This document shows, one piece after another, positions 43,253 to 52,571 of a DNA stretch of 64,000 bases. The first letter of the stretch is position 1; each line of letters opens with the position of its first letter. The notes under the pieces are model-generated. The model was not told the origin of the DNA. It worked only from the letters and a program-made list of their open reading frames with translations, and ran no database searches. Source of the DNA: Paenibacillus senegalensis JC66. GTDB lineage: Bacteria; Bacillota; Bacilli; Paenibacillales; NBRC-103111. The stretch lies in the NCBI RefSeq assembly GCF_000285515.1, contig NZ_HE610962.1, positions 103,766 to 167,765 on the forward strand, written 5' to 3'. A program made the translations under genes and the position numbers.

Positions 43253-44128
43253 TTAGCCAAAGCGCTTGCGGTACCCGCATTTGCGGCAAAGCTCCTCTAC
43301 CACCTCTCTGCGGGAAAACCCGTTATATAAATTCATCGCTCGCTCCCCTTCGATTATTTCCGCGAACGGCTTTTCATGAATATTGCCCAGGTTGATAACC
43401 CCTTCCCCATCCAGACAGCAGGGGATAACTGTACCATCGACCAGGACTCCGGCCTGAGTGCGCAATCCATGGCAGAACCCTTTGCTTAAATCTTCCTCTT
43501 CCTTAAGATCCGGCCATTTGAATTCATGCTCCTGGTGCAAATAGATCCGCTCTGCCAGCTTCAAGCCCTGACCGCGCACAAACCGCGACTGGATTTGGTA
43601 ATCCAAATCGAACGCCCTTTCAATCATGCCGAGAATTTCCCGGTTGCGGTCTATTTGCTCATTCGTTGCATTATCTTCGCTTAAGTTCCACAGTCTGAGG
43701 GAGATAATCATGTCCGTCTTGGCCGTTGCTTCTTTGGCAAAATTGAGTACTGTTGAGACGTACGCTTCCTTATCCTTGGACCCGGGATGGCCGTCAAAGC
43801 TGTGCAGGGAAAAATTCATCTGCCGGATTGCGGGCTTACCGAGCAGCTTGTCCTTCACTTTCGGCAGCAGCGTCCCGTTGCTCGTAATGTTGACCTTGAA
43901 GCCTTTCTCATAGCTGATATCCAGCAGCTGATCCAGCTTAGGATGCAGCAGCGGCTCGCCTTTTACATGGAAATAAATATGCTCCGTATGAGGACGGATG
44001 TCCTCCAAAATTTGTGTGAAGGCTTCCACCTTCATAAAGCTTGCTTTTCTTTCGGTTGGCGGGCAAAAGGTGCACGCCAGGTTGCAGACACTCGTCAGCT
44101 CTATATAAAATTTCTTAAATCTTCTCAT
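43253..44128 (-). CDS. Radical SAM/SPASM-domain protein
   Basis: 291 aa. CNLACTFC (Cys15, 19, 22) binds the SAM-cleaving 4Fe-4S cluster; HVKGEPLLHP is the GGE-like SAM motif region. C-terminal cysteines in FCHGLRTQAGVLVDGTVIPCCLDGEG and ELCRKCGYRKRFG form a SPASM-type auxiliary cluster site. SPASM enzymes often modify ribosomal peptides or proteins, but no short precursor-peptide gene with a ribosome site is evident within the flanks. The substrate is unknown. Confidence 0.88.
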   Translation of the reverse strand: MRRFKKFYIELTSVCNLACTFCPPTERKASFMKVEAFTQILEDIRPHTEHIYFHVKGEPLLHPKLDQLLDISYEKGFKVNITSNGTLLPKVKDKLLGKPAIRQMNFSLHSFDGHPGSKDKEAYVSTVLNFAKEATAKTDMIISLRLWNLSEDNATNEQIDRNREILGMIERAFDLDYQIQSRFVRGQGLKLAERIYLHQEHEFKWPDLKEEEDLSKGFCHGLRTQAGVLVDGTVIPCCLDGEGVINLGNIHEKPFAEIIEGERAMNLYNGFSRREVVEELCRKCGYRKRFG

Positions 44129-44173
44129 CGTTCATTTCTCCGCCTGTCTTCAGTAATACCGACTGCTTTCATC

Positions 44174-44310
44174 TTAGCTTACTTTGCAGAGGAAAACCAG
44201 CGGCTTTACAGCGCAAAATCATGTGGCTCCCTCTTATGCTTACTGTACAGCGCAAAACCAGCGGCTCCTCAATTAGCTTAGTTTAGCAGCGCAAGTCTGC
44301 CTGGCCATCG
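44174..44310. repeat. Degenerate tandem repeat built on CAGCGCAAAACCAGCGGCTC
   Basis: Three imperfect units, starting near 44174, 44234 and 44273, each opening with T(T/A)(A/T)GCTTA(C/G)TnTn(A)CAG. No coding potential. Lies between the divergent radical SAM and ABC genes. Confidence 0.55.
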
Positions 44311-44416
44311 AAACCACAACGACTTTGCTGCGTAGGTTATAGTTATATATTTTTCGTTAAACGTCAAACTATCCAGTAGAACGCAGATTCTGGATGTATA
44401 ATCGGAGGCACGAGTC

Positions 44417-45127
44417 ATGAAGCTGATTCTGGAGAACATCGTAAAAACATTCGATGATAAAAAGGTGCTTAAAGGCGCCAACTTCACTTTTGAGCAAGGT
44501 AAAATCTACGGTTTGCTCGGGCGCAACGGAGCGGGTAAAACGACACTCTTCAACTGTCTCAGCCGGGAATTGAGCATGGATGAAGGCAGTGTGGAATTGG
44601 AAAGAGACGGGCAAAAGACAGCGCTTAAAGATACAGAGGTAGGTTACGTATATTCTCTGCCGATTTTGCCGGATTTTTTGACAGGATATGAATTTGTGCA
44701 GTTTTATCTCGAGGCCAATCCCGGGAAGCTCCAGCAGGACACCGACATTGACAGCTGGTTTGACCGGATGAGGATCAATAGCCAGGATCGGCATAAGCTC
44801 ATCAAGGGTTACTCCCATGGAATGAAAAACAAGCTGCAGATGCTGCTATTTATGATTGCCAAGCCCCCGGTCATCCTGCTGGACGAGCCGCTGACTTCGT
44901 TCGATGTGATTGTTGCCTTGGAAATGAAAGCGATGCTGCGGGAGATGAAGCAGGATCATATTCTTATTTTTTCCACCCATATCCTGCAGCTTGCAAGCGA
45001 TCTGTGTGATGAATTGGTCGTACTGAATAAAGGAGAGCTGGCTCCGGTTCCATCCGAGCTGCTGCACAGTCCGGAATTCGAGCAGTCTGTAGTCGAGCTC
45101 TTAAAGGATGACCCCACCCATGCTTAA
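44417..45127 (+). CDS. ABC transporter ATP-binding protein
   Basis: 236 aa. Walker A GRNGAGKTT (~35-43), signature YSHGMKNKLQ, Walker B VILLDEP and the switch His in FSTHI. It powers the large permease encoded next, whose start overlaps this gene's end. The signature SHGMK deviates from LSGGQ as in other exporters of the bacteriocin/antibiotic type. Substrate unknown. Confidence 0.92.
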   Translation: MKLILENIVKTFDDKKVLKGANFTFEQGKIYGLLGRNGAGKTTLFNCLSRELSMDEGSVELERDGQKTALKDTEVGYVYSLPILPDFLTGYEFVQFYLEANPGKLQQDTDIDSWFDRMRINSQDRHKLIKGYSHGMKNKLQMLLFMIAKPPVILLDEPLTSFDVIVALEMKAMLREMKQDHILIFSTHILQLASDLCDELVVLNKGELAPVPSELLHSPEFEQSVVELLKDDPTHA

Positions 45128-46736
45128 CAAATATCGTCTTTTGCTGGCTATCACCGTATCGTCCTTCCTTAACCTCTTTGTCTACTTTCTCCGCCGCCTG
45201 CCGCTCATCGGACGGCGGATTCCGGAATCACTATATTCCCGTATCGGCTTGAAAAGGAAAGCTTCCCTTCTTGTCATGATACTGGGACTGGTCTGGAATA
45301 TTGGGAAGCAGCTTGCCTACGTCGGCCTGCTTGTCTATTGGCCTGCCGCTGCAGCAAGCAGTCAGCAAGCCGGGTCGGAGACATTGCCGCTATTTCTGAG
45401 CATTCTGCTTGTGCTAAGCTTTGTCTCCGCACCGTTTTGGAACGCCAGGGTGATGGAAACGAAAAGAAGCAAATATGTTGCGGTCAAGCTTATAAGAATA
45501 CCTTCAACTATCTATATGAAAACGACCCTGAGCGAGCGGTATGTTTTATTCTTCCTATCATTTCTAATTGCCTTTATGGTCTTTATCCCGATGGCAGGAG
45601 GAACACTGCTCGATGGATTATTCGCCGCGCTTGCCCTGACCGCATGGAGAGGGTTTGCCGAATATATGCACTTACTGCTGTTTGAACGCACCGGTGTTAT
45701 CCTCATTAAAAATAACGTACTTGTCTGGCTGGTGCTTATAATCGGAACAGCCTTGGCCTATGCCCCGCTGCTGCTGGGATGGAAGCTCACTTACGGCAGT
45801 ATCCTGCTGCAGGTTCCCTTCGTTCTTGTTACAGCGGCTCTCGGTGCATGGTCGGCCATGAAGCTTGCCCGCTACCCGAGGTATGCGGAGGCGGTCGATG
45901 CCACAGTAAAACGGGATGATCCGCTGCTCCATCTCGGTCAGATGATTACGGACGCCAAGAAAGCCGATGTGTCAACGAAAGCCAAGGATTACGCGGCCCT
46001 TGAGAGTGAATCGTCACCCGGAGCGCCTGGCGGCACAGCTTTGCGAAGGAAAGGCTATGCGCGGCTGGATGCGCTGTTTTTCAGGCGGCACCGCCGGCTT
46101 GTCCGCAAGCCTCTTCTTCAGCGGCTCGCCATTATTGGCGGAGTAGGTGCAGCGGCCTGCGCCGTGCTGGCTGTAAAAGGGCCGCCCTCCGGCTTAACGC
46201 TCAGCAGTCTCGTTCCCTTTCTCCCATTCGCGCTCTATACACTGGCGCTTGGAGAGAAGTTTTGCAGGGTGCTGTTCTATAATTGCGACCGGCCTTTAAT
46301 GCGCTACAGCTTTTACCGCCAAGGAGCACAACAGCATTTCTTTATTCGCCTGCTTCGTCTCAGCGGCATGAACCTGCTTGTCGGAGCCGCGCTTGCTGCT
46401 GTTCTGACTGTTATAGCAGCCGTTGCCGGATGGCCGCTCGGTTCGGCGCAGCTGCTTCCGCTGTGGCTGATCAGTTTATCGCTGGCGCTGCTGTTCTCGG
46501 TTCACCATTTGCTGCTTTACTATTTGCTCCAGCCCTACACAGACGAAATGGACGCCAAGAACCCGCTATTCAATATCCTGCATCTTGCCTTAGGCTCACT
46601 AAGCTGGTTAACCTTATTTTTCCGCCCGCTGCCAGAATTAATCGCCGGTGTCTCGCTTATCCTTGCAGCGCTTTATCTAGCCGCTGCCGCTGTACTCATT
46701 CCTCGTTACAGCGCCCATACCTTCAAACATAAATAA
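45120..46736 (+). CDS. ABC transporter membrane protein
   Basis: About 538 aa with roughly 10-12 hydrophobic segments and a basic cytoplasmic loop near residues 260-325. It partners the ATPase gene, which it overlaps by 8 bases. I start at ATG 45120, since the ATG at 45108 abuts the AAAGG site with no spacing. I do not recognise a subfamily; layout resembles two-component exporters or cell-envelope ABC systems of Firmicutes. Confidence 0.85.
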   Translation: MLNKYRLLLAITVSSFLNLFVYFLRRLPLIGRRIPESLYSRIGLKRKASLLVMILGLVWNIGKQLAYVGLLVYWPAAAASSQQAGSETLPLFLSILLVLSFVSAPFWNARVMETKRSKYVAVKLIRIPSTIYMKTTLSERYVLFFLSFLIAFMVFIPMAGGTLLDGLFAALALTAWRGFAEYMHLLLFERTGVILIKNNVLVWLVLIIGTALAYAPLLLGWKLTYGSILLQVPFVLVTAALGAWSAMKLARYPRYAEAVDATVKRDDPLLHLGQMITDAKKADVSTKAKDYAALESESSPGAPGGTALRRKGYARLDALFFRRHRRLVRKPLLQRLAIIGGVGAAACAVLAVKGPPSGLTLSSLVPFLPFALYTLALGEKFCRVLFYNCDRPLMRYSFYRQGAQQHFFIRLLRLSGMNLLVGAALAAVLTVIAAVAGWPLGSAQLLPLWLISLSLALLFSVHHLLLYYLLQPYTDEMDAKNPLFNILHLALGSLSWLTLFFRPLPELIAGVSLILAALYLAAAAVLIPRYSAHTFKHK

Positions 46737-46739
46737 GGG

Positions 46740-46775
46740 ACTGTCCGAAAAGCGGCCGTTCAGCCCGTTAACTAA
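46740..46775. repeat. Short dispersed repeat, copy 2
   Basis: CTGTCCGAAAAGCGGCCGTT then CAGCCCGTTAAC, nearly the same as 20815-20852. As there, it lies directly after a stop codon. Confidence 0.65.
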
Positions 46776-46805
46776 AATCGCGCATAAGCAGGAAAAAGAA
46801 AACCC

Positions 46806-46931
46806 TAAACAGCGGACCCGAGGCCACTGGCCCCGAGGTGAATTGTATGCGAAATTGTTTGCGAAAGTGTATGCAAAAGCAAAAGTGTATGCAAAAATAT
46901 GCATAGGCAAAAGTGTATGCGAAATTGTTTG
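46806..46931. repeat. Low-complexity TGTATGCGAAA-type repeats
   Basis: Two CCCGAGG-containing units followed by six or more imperfect copies of (AAAG)TGTATGC(A/G)AAA and TTGTTTGCGAAA. The CCCGAGG(T/C)GAATTG(T/C)ATGCG segment recurs at 47351-47421 on the other side of the palindrome array. Confidence 0.6.
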
Positions 46932-47323
46932 CGAAAACCGTCATGCCATTGAATTCTCAGGCACAACTCCAGCATGAAATATCCAGGGTTAGCGGGCTTG
47001 CTGCCTGCATTTGTACGAAATGTCGTACAAATGCAGGGGGCTGAAGGGCGATTACCGGAGATTTGTATGAAACGTCGTACAAATACAGGGGATTGAGGGC
47101 AATTACCCAAGATTTGTATGACAAATCGTACAAATGCAGGGGATTGAAGGGTAATTACCCGAGATTTGTATGACAAATCGTACAAACGAATGCAAGGCTT
47201 TAAGCTATTAAGGAGCTCCAGCCAGTGTTTCAGACGAAATGTCGTACAAGCTCCATATCATGTGATTAAGGTACGATTACCCGAGAATGCTCATCATGCG
47301 GGGAGTTTTATTTTCACAGAAAA
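46932..47323. repeat. Dispersed palindrome-containing repeat, copy 2 with expanded units
   Basis: Homologous to 4059-4314 at both ends, but the single palindrome of copy 1 is replaced by four units 51-52 bp apart. The best, at 47004-47037, has 15-bp arms CCTGCATTTGTACGA / TCGTACAAATGCAGG around 4 bases. Others are at 47061-47084, 47112-47135 and 47164-47187 (ATTTGTATGA...TCGTACAAAT). A half-unit follows near 47231. It lies between convergent genes and has no coding potential. Confidence 0.75.
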
Positions 47324-47421
47324 ACCGCATACAATCGCCACTGCAGCGGGCCCGAGGCGAATTGCATGCGAAAAACCGCATACAATCGCCACTGCAGCGG
47401 GTCCCGAGGCAAATTGTATGC
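47319..47421. repeat. 51-bp direct repeat, two copies
   Basis: A unit starting GAAAAACCGCATACAATCGC and ending near GAATTGCATGC occurs at 47319-47369 and 47370-47421 with few differences; a partial third copy (GGAAAACCGTATGC) follows. The period equals that of the adjacent palindromic units. Confidence 0.8.
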
Positions 47422-47520
47422 GGAAAACCGTATGCATTTCGTCTTAGCCTTCACACGTGGTGGAATTATTTTGTACTATGCGGCTTGATACATCATACGC
47501 TCTTGCCATTATCAGGTTTG

Positions 47521-48249
47521 TTAATGAGCATCCACCCATTGCGGAAGCACCTCGGCTACGCTGTCGTTAAGCACATATCGCGCTACCGAATCAAAAGGAG
47601 TCTCACTGCGGTTAATCAGCACCAGGCAATCTCCCTGGTAGTAACGGATTAAGCCCGCCGCCGGATGAACGGTAAGTGATGTTCCGGCCACGATTAACAC
47701 CTCCGCTTGGGCGATGTAATCGATGGCTGATTCGAGCAAAGGAAGGTGGAGACTTTCCTCATAAAGAACCACGTCAGGCTTAACCATACCTCCGCAGGAC
47801 AGACAGCGGGGCACAATCTCTACCGATTTCAGCACATGCGAAAGTGAGTAAAAGCTCCCGCAATCCATACAATAATTGCGCTCGACCGAACCATGAAGCT
47901 CCAGTACCTTTTGGCTGCCTGCCCGCTGATGCAGTCCATCAATGTTTTGTGTGATCACAGCCTGCAGCTTTCCGAGCTTCTCCAACTGGGCTAGCGCAGT
48001 ATGAGCAGGATTAGGCTGGGCATCGGGATAAAGCATATATTTGCGGTAAAAGACGAAAAAATCCTCCGGATAACGATCGAAGAAGGAGCGGCTCAAAATC
48101 TGCTCAGGTGGATAGGTCGTACCGTCCGCCCGATTGTACAAGCCTTGCGCCGAGCGAAAGTCCGGGATACCACTCTCGGTTGATGTCCCCGCCCCGCCGA
48201 AAAACACAATATTCCGGCTTTTCTTGATTACTTTTTTTATTGCTTCCAT
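47521..48249 (-). CDS. cobB: NAD-dependent protein deacylase, sirtuin
   Basis: 242 aa. GGAGTSTESGIPDFRS (~18-33) binds NAD; TQNIDGLH and the catalytic His in LELHGS follow. Zinc is held by CMDC and CLSC. GTSLTVHPAAGL closes the Rossmann fold. It removes acetyl or other acyl groups from lysine using NAD. Bacterial class U-like sirtuins commonly regulate acetyl-CoA synthetase; that gene is not here. Confidence 0.93.
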   Translation of the reverse strand: MEAIKKVIKKSRNIVFFGGAGTSTESGIPDFRSAQGLYNRADGTTYPPEQILSRSFFDRYPEDFFVFYRKYMLYPDAQPNPAHTALAQLEKLGKLQAVITQNIDGLHQRAGSQKVLELHGSVERNYCMDCGSFYSLSHVLKSVEIVPRCLSCGGMVKPDVVLYEESLHLPLLESAIDYIAQAEVLIVAGTSLTVHPAAGLIRYYQGDCLVLINRSETPFDSVARYVLNDSVAEVLPQWVDAH

Positions 48250-48385
48250 AAGAATACAAAAATTCCTTTCCCACTGTCCTTACTTGCTCGGTTGAGCAGC
48301 ATTCTAATTCCCTGATGTCATTGCCTGTACACGGTCCAATACGTCTAGCATGTTACGTACCACAAGATGATAATCGGTTTGTCCC

Positions 48386-48562
48386 GTATGTCTTTTCCAT
48401 ACCAATTATTTGCAATGCCCCGCATTGTCTACTACATATCAACTGTTTGTTTACTCTGCCTGCATCATTTACTCCATACTAACTGTCCACTACGCCCCGC
48501 ACCGTCTACTCCATATCAACTGTTCACTCTGCCCCGCATCGTTCATTCCATATACACCGTGC
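48386..48562. repeat. ~38-bp degenerate tandem repeats
   Basis: About four to five copies of a unit like GCCCCGCA(T/C)CGTCTACTCC followed by ATATCAACTGTTCACTCT, starting near 48417, 48457, 48493 and 48531. Non-coding; fills the gap between the sirtuin and dehydrogenase genes. Confidence 0.65.
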
Positions 48563-48571
48563 GCCGGCCGA

Positions 48572-49552
48572 TTACACCAAACAGCTGCGTTCCGTCTGCG
48601 TTTCGTGGGATAGATAAGCCTGCTCGATAACAGCAATAACACTCCGGGCATAGGCCAAGGAGCTTTCCGGCTCGATCCCGGACTCGATGTACTGCAGCAA
48701 ATCACGCAATTGTAAAATAAACGGTTCCTCCACCGGCGGCACCTCAATTTGTTCATAAGCTTCACCCCGGCTTATCCATACCCCTTTGCCGACCACCGTG
48801 CGAATCGCTCCTCCGGTAAAGAGCATCTCGAATTCATTCTGGTAAGGCACCTTATATCCGGATTGGGCCAAGGTTACGGGCACCCCCTGCTCATTTTCCA
48901 TATAAAGCAGTCCGCTTCCCTCTACATCACCGCGATCGCCGAAATGGGTCATAACCGCCCGTACCTTGCTTATGCGAGAGCCGCTCAGCCATTGTATCCG
49001 GTCTATAGAATGGGAGCCAAGGTTCATCACAAGACCGCCACCGGCTAAGGATTTCTTCAAAAACCAGTCCGGACGCTCCGGGGCAAAAAAATATCCATGC
49101 CGCTTATCATTAATCATAATAAGCTGACCAAGCTCACCTTCGTCCACAATCGCTTTGACAACAAGATTTTCCGCCAAATAATGCTGGGTATGGCCGACCA
49201 GCACCTTGGTCCTGCTTCGCTCAACCGCGGCAATCATCTCATCACATTCCGCGGCATTGAGCGCCATCGGTTTTTCCAGCAAGCAATGGCAGCCTTGTTC
49301 CACAGCGTAGATGAGCGATTCCTTGTGAAGAAAATGAGGAAGCGTAATAATCACTACATCCGGTTTTTCCTCGGCAATCATCTCTTTATAGTCTATGTAT
49401 GCCTTCGCTCCTAACCCTTCGACCAGGCTTGCCGCTCTTTCCAGCTGCAAATCAGCCACGGCCGCCAGCTCATATTCCTGCAATTTGCCTACTGCCTCCA
49501 CATGCTTCTTAGCGATCTTTCCTCCCCCTGCAATAGCGACCCGGTATGCCAT
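48572..49552 (-). CDS. Gfo/Idh/MocA-family oxidoreductase
   Basis: 326 aa. Rossmann N-terminus VAIAGGGKIAKKH, catalytic LLEKPMALN (Lys of the EKP motif near residue 96), and LGSHSIDRIQWLSG in the C-terminal domain (His of the active site). These NAD(P)-dependent enzymes oxidise or reduce sugars, inositols or related polyols. Substrate not assignable; no sugar genes are adjacent in the same direction. Confidence 0.92.
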   Translation of the reverse strand: MAYRVAIAGGGKIAKKHVEAVGKLQEYELAAVADLQLERAASLVEGLGAKAYIDYKEMIAEEKPDVVIITLPHFLHKESLIYAVEQGCHCLLEKPMALNAAECDEMIAAVERSRTKVLVGHTQHYLAENLVVKAIVDEGELGQLIMINDKRHGYFFAPERPDWFLKKSLAGGGLVMNLGSHSIDRIQWLSGSRISKVRAVMTHFGDRGDVEGSGLLYMENEQGVPVTLAQSGYKVPYQNEFEMLFTGGAIRTVVGKGVWISRGEAYEQIEVPPVEEPFILQLRDLLQYIESGIEPESSLAYARSVIAVIEQAYLSHETQTERSCLV

Positions 49553-50063
49553 TTCTGTATCCCCCGTTTTAAAATGTTATAGTGATAAAGCGCATACATT
49601 TCCTGCATGGCATTCAATCCCGAACGGGATCGAACTAAGGCAAAACGCTTGTCAAAAATGAAAAGCAATTCCCGCCTTTATCGTAAGTCTCCCGCCACCC
49701 TCTGTCAATCCTCCTCAGCCATCCCCGAAGCTCTTGTTCCATGTGCCGTTGCTTCAATAAGACTGCCATTTTGATGAAAATTCAGCTGCCCCTTCCCCGT
49801 CCTGTCTATCGGAAGCCCGGGGTCGCCCTTAGCCTCATATTTGCGGTACCCGCACGGGTATCCGACTTCCAGCACGAGCTCCCGGCTCCTAGCACGGGCC
49901 CCGACTCCCTGCACGGGCACTCCGGCTTCCAGCCTCTAGCCTTTCTGCCCTCAGCTCCGCTGCTGGTCACCAGTTCTTGACTCTAACCCACCTCCTATCC
50001 GCCTGCAAACGACCCACCACCCGCTGCATACTGGCATTCACGATGAATCGAATCTAACAGATT
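49553..50063. other. Gene-free stretch with a possible coding remnant
   Basis: A minus-strand frame at 49705-49920 reads CGYRKYEAKGDPGLPIDRTG and ends in GTRASGMAEED. It looks protein-like but has no start signal or recognised family. Direct repeats of TCCGGCTTCCAGC/CCAGCACG type occur at 49860-49935. Otherwise nothing identified. Confidence 0.35.
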
Positions 50064-51491
50064 TTACTTTAGCTCCAGCTCTACCGGGTCCGTCACAAAC
50101 CCAGGGTAATCTTGAACCTGGAAGGTTAAAGGCTGCTCGTATTCCTCGTTGGGGAGTGTGAATTGGACCACCAGCTCATTGCGGCCATTGTTAAAAGTGC
50201 TCGAGACCCCTGCCTGTTCAGACAAAGAGTATTCCTCTCCTGCCCCGTCCCGAAAGTTGCTTCCAATCAATGTATAGGTCCGCTGCCGCTCCCTTTCGTT
50301 GAGCTCCGATAATCGGAAGGAAAGCTTCCACTCATCTCCGATGGTGCGAACGTCATGAAGCGCGAGCCGTTCGTCCGGCGCTTGCAGCAGCCGCTGCCGC
50401 TTCAGATCGACAACAATATGCTGATTTTTTTCTGTTGCTTGAATTCCTGCCCAGCTGACACTGAGCTTTTCCAAATGACTCGTGAAATAACCTTGAAAAA
50501 AGTGCTCCATAACACCCGTTAAAGAACCTACAGATCCAAAGGAGTAGTGTTCTCTGCCCTGTCCATCCGTAAGCTTTAAATCGATTAACCCATTAATTTC
50601 TTTGGAATTGTCTGCTGCGTACTCGGTGACCAGCGTCGTTTGCAGCGGTGTGATGATAGCTTTGCTTACCAGGATGGTTTGACCATCGGTCTCCACAGCC
50701 TGATTGACTGCAAGCTCCTCCCTTGTTCCTTGAAAAGGCTGCGGATCAATCTTCAGCCTGATATCAAACGGCTCGGCTAGCTCCGGAAGATCGATGCGAA
50801 GCAGCACTTGCTCTGGCATCGTCTCGTTAGACGACAAATGGAAATCCGCTACATCTATATCAGATTGTTTTTGCTGCAAATGCACATTAGAGTAGCTTGA
50901 CATGGCGGGCACTACCTCGCCCTGCTCATCCAAGAGCTGCATTCCGTATATTTGTGAGTCTCCACCCATGCTGTAGTATACCAGCAGCCTCTGGTCGTCA
51001 GCAGCAAACCCTTCAATGGTCAAGGGAAAAGGCAGCTCTTCGATTGATTGGCCCACTGCTTGGTATAATGAACTATTCAGCGCAGCCTCATGTACGTTCT
51101 CGAATTCATTGTGCAGGAAGTAGGTCCTTTCTGCTGAAGGCTCCTTGGCAGGCAGCGTTCTGAGCATAAGCACGGCCACTAGAATAATAATCAGTCCCGC
51201 ATAGCTTGCCAGAATCAGCTTCGTTCTGTTGGTCCAAAATGCGCTATCCTTTTCTGGATGATTTCCGCCCCTGACATTATACGGCTTCCTATTTAAGGAA
51301 GGCTCGTTTAAGTCTGTATGGTCTAGGTCTGTATGGTCTAGGTCTGTATGGTCTAGGTCTGTATGGTCTAGGTTTGTCTGGCTTGAGTCTGTCCGCATCG
51401 GGCCTTGTTGTAAGTTTGTCTGGTTTGAATTTGCTTGTTCTGGATTTTTCTGGTTTGAGTTTGTCTGCTTCTTTTTAATAAATTTAAACAT
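50064..51491 (-). CDS. Membrane-anchored protein with DUF4179/DUF5643-like extracellular part
   Basis: 475 aa. N-terminal ~75 residues are cytoplasmic, rich in Asn/Gln and including five TDLDH-type pentapeptides from a 15-bp tandem repeat. One membrane segment (LILASYAGLIIILVAVLMLRTL, ~90-111) follows, then a ~360-aa beta-rich exterior with several QTxLVxYxxxxG-like strands (LLVYYSMGGDSQIYG, TTLVTEYAADN). That pattern recalls the anti-sigma-like DUF4179/DUF5643 proteins of Paenibacillus and Bacillus. No sigma factor gene adjoins it, so an anti-sigma role is doubtful. Confidence 0.75.
   Translation of the reverse strand: MFKFIKKKQTNSNQKNPEQANSNQTNLQQGPMRTDSSQTNLDHTDLDHTDLDHTDLDHTDLNEPSLNRKPYNVRGGNHPEKDSAFWTNRTKLILASYAGLIIILVAVLMLRTLPAKEPSAERTYFLHNEFENVHEAALNSSLYQAVGQSIEELPFPLTIEGFAADDQRLLVYYSMGGDSQIYGMQLLDEQGEVVPAMSSYSNVHLQQKQSDIDVADFHLSSNETMPEQVLLRIDLPELAEPFDIRLKIDPQPFQGTREELAVNQAVETDGQTILVSKAIITPLQTTLVTEYAADNSKEINGLIDLKLTDGQGREHYSFGSVGSLTGVMEHFFQGYFTSHLEKLSVSWAGIQATEKNQHIVVDLKRQRLLQAPDERLALHDVRTIGDEWKLSFRLSELNERERQRTYTLIGSNFRDGAGEEYSLSEQAGVSSTFNNGRNELVVQFTLPNEEYEQPLTFQVQDYPGFVTDPVELELK
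51312..51371. repeat. 15-bp tandem repeat, four identical copies
   Basis: GTCTGTATGGTCTAG repeated four times without mismatch inside the gene ending at 50064. It encodes Asp-Leu-Asp-His-Thr repeats. Being a multiple of three, copy changes would not break the frame. Confidence 0.9.
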
Positions 51492-51826
51492 CGTCTCCGC
51501 AAATTCCCTCCTTACTATATAAGTTGGCTAAGCCTGATTTAATAATAAGATGGCTTGCCTGATTTATGTAAAAAGCGCCTTTCTTTGCTGCCCAGGCTCG
51601 GGTCAATCTTCAAAACCGTACCTTTCCACGCAATCTTATTGCGAACTAAAGGAAAAATGAACTACTTAACATGAGTTGTCAAGCTTACAAAGCAGGGAAT
51701 ATGGTAAACTGGGTATACAAGCCATTCGAAATCTAAGTTATCTTTACAGGTTCCATTGTAGCAGTTCTTTTTGCAATCTGTTTTAAACGGTTATATAAGT
51801 TTCTGACGTTGACACGGAGGGATTTA
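51492..51826. other. Divergent intergenic region
   Basis: A possible sigma-A promoter toward the DUF1361 gene: TTGTCA 51676-51681, 18-bp gap, TATGGT 51700-51705. No other feature recognised. Confidence 0.4.
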
Positions 51827-52519
51827 ATGCCTCATTTCTCGAAGTTTCCTTTTACTAAACGATTTTTGTTCGTAACCGGCTACGCTCTGTTCTGTCTCGT
51901 TCTCCTGGTGGCAAGGCCGCTGTTTCTAGATAGCTCCATGCACCGTTTTTTAGCCTGGAATTTATGGCTGGCCTGGATTCCCTTTGCGCTGACCTGGGTT
52001 GTATATTACGCCCGGCGCCTGCATCCAATCGCAGCCTGGCCTGTGCTTGTCGTCTGGCTGCTGTTTTTACCCAATACGTGGTATTTGGTTACTGATCTCG
52101 TCCATCTTCTATTCCATCCCTACATCTATTTGGTGCAGGGCAGAGCCAGCATGACCTACTGGTACGATCTGTTTATGCTTTTTCAATTTGCGCTTTGCGG
52201 CATTGCATTGGGCTATGCCTCCATCCACCAGGTGTTGCGAATATATAGTCAGAGCTTGATAGGCCGCTACCCTGCTTTATTTATTGTCTTCATCTCAATG
52301 CTGAGCGGGTTTGGCGTATATCTCGGACGAATCCAACGCTGGAACAGCTGGGACGTACTGCATGAGCCTCTTCAGGTACTGCAGGAAATGCTGCTATCAG
52401 TAACTTTTCAGCATTTGAAGCTATCTCTCGTGTTTGGCATCTTTATCGCCATGAGTTATTTTCTTATTCAAGGTCTTACAGCAACAGATAGTCACGATCC
52501 GCCAAAACAAAACAGGTGA
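51827..52519 (+). CDS. DUF1361 integral membrane protein
   Basis: 230 aa with about six membrane segments. VVWLLFLPNTWYLVTDLVHL is the hallmark of DUF1361 (PF07099); GFGVYLGRIQRWNSWD is also conserved. Function of the family is unknown. ATG 51827 follows GGAGGG; a TTG further up lies before the site and is not used. Confidence 0.9.
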   Translation: MPHFSKFPFTKRFLFVTGYALFCLVLLVARPLFLDSSMHRFLAWNLWLAWIPFALTWVVYYARRLHPIAAWPVLVVWLLFLPNTWYLVTDLVHLLFHPYIYLVQGRASMTYWYDLFMLFQFALCGIALGYASIHQVLRIYSQSLIGRYPALFIVFISMLSGFGVYLGRIQRWNSWDVLHEPLQVLQEMLLSVTFQHLKLSLVFGIFIAMSYFLIQGLTATDSHDPPKQNR

Positions 52520-52571
52520 AAGCGGATAAGACTGCACCTGGCTCAATCGATCATCTGATCGAGCGACCGCC

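Noticed and set aside
47166-47652. Plus-strand frames of 93-121 codons in the repeat region
   Set aside because: They run through tandem repeats, and the second enters the sirtuin gene antisense; not coding.
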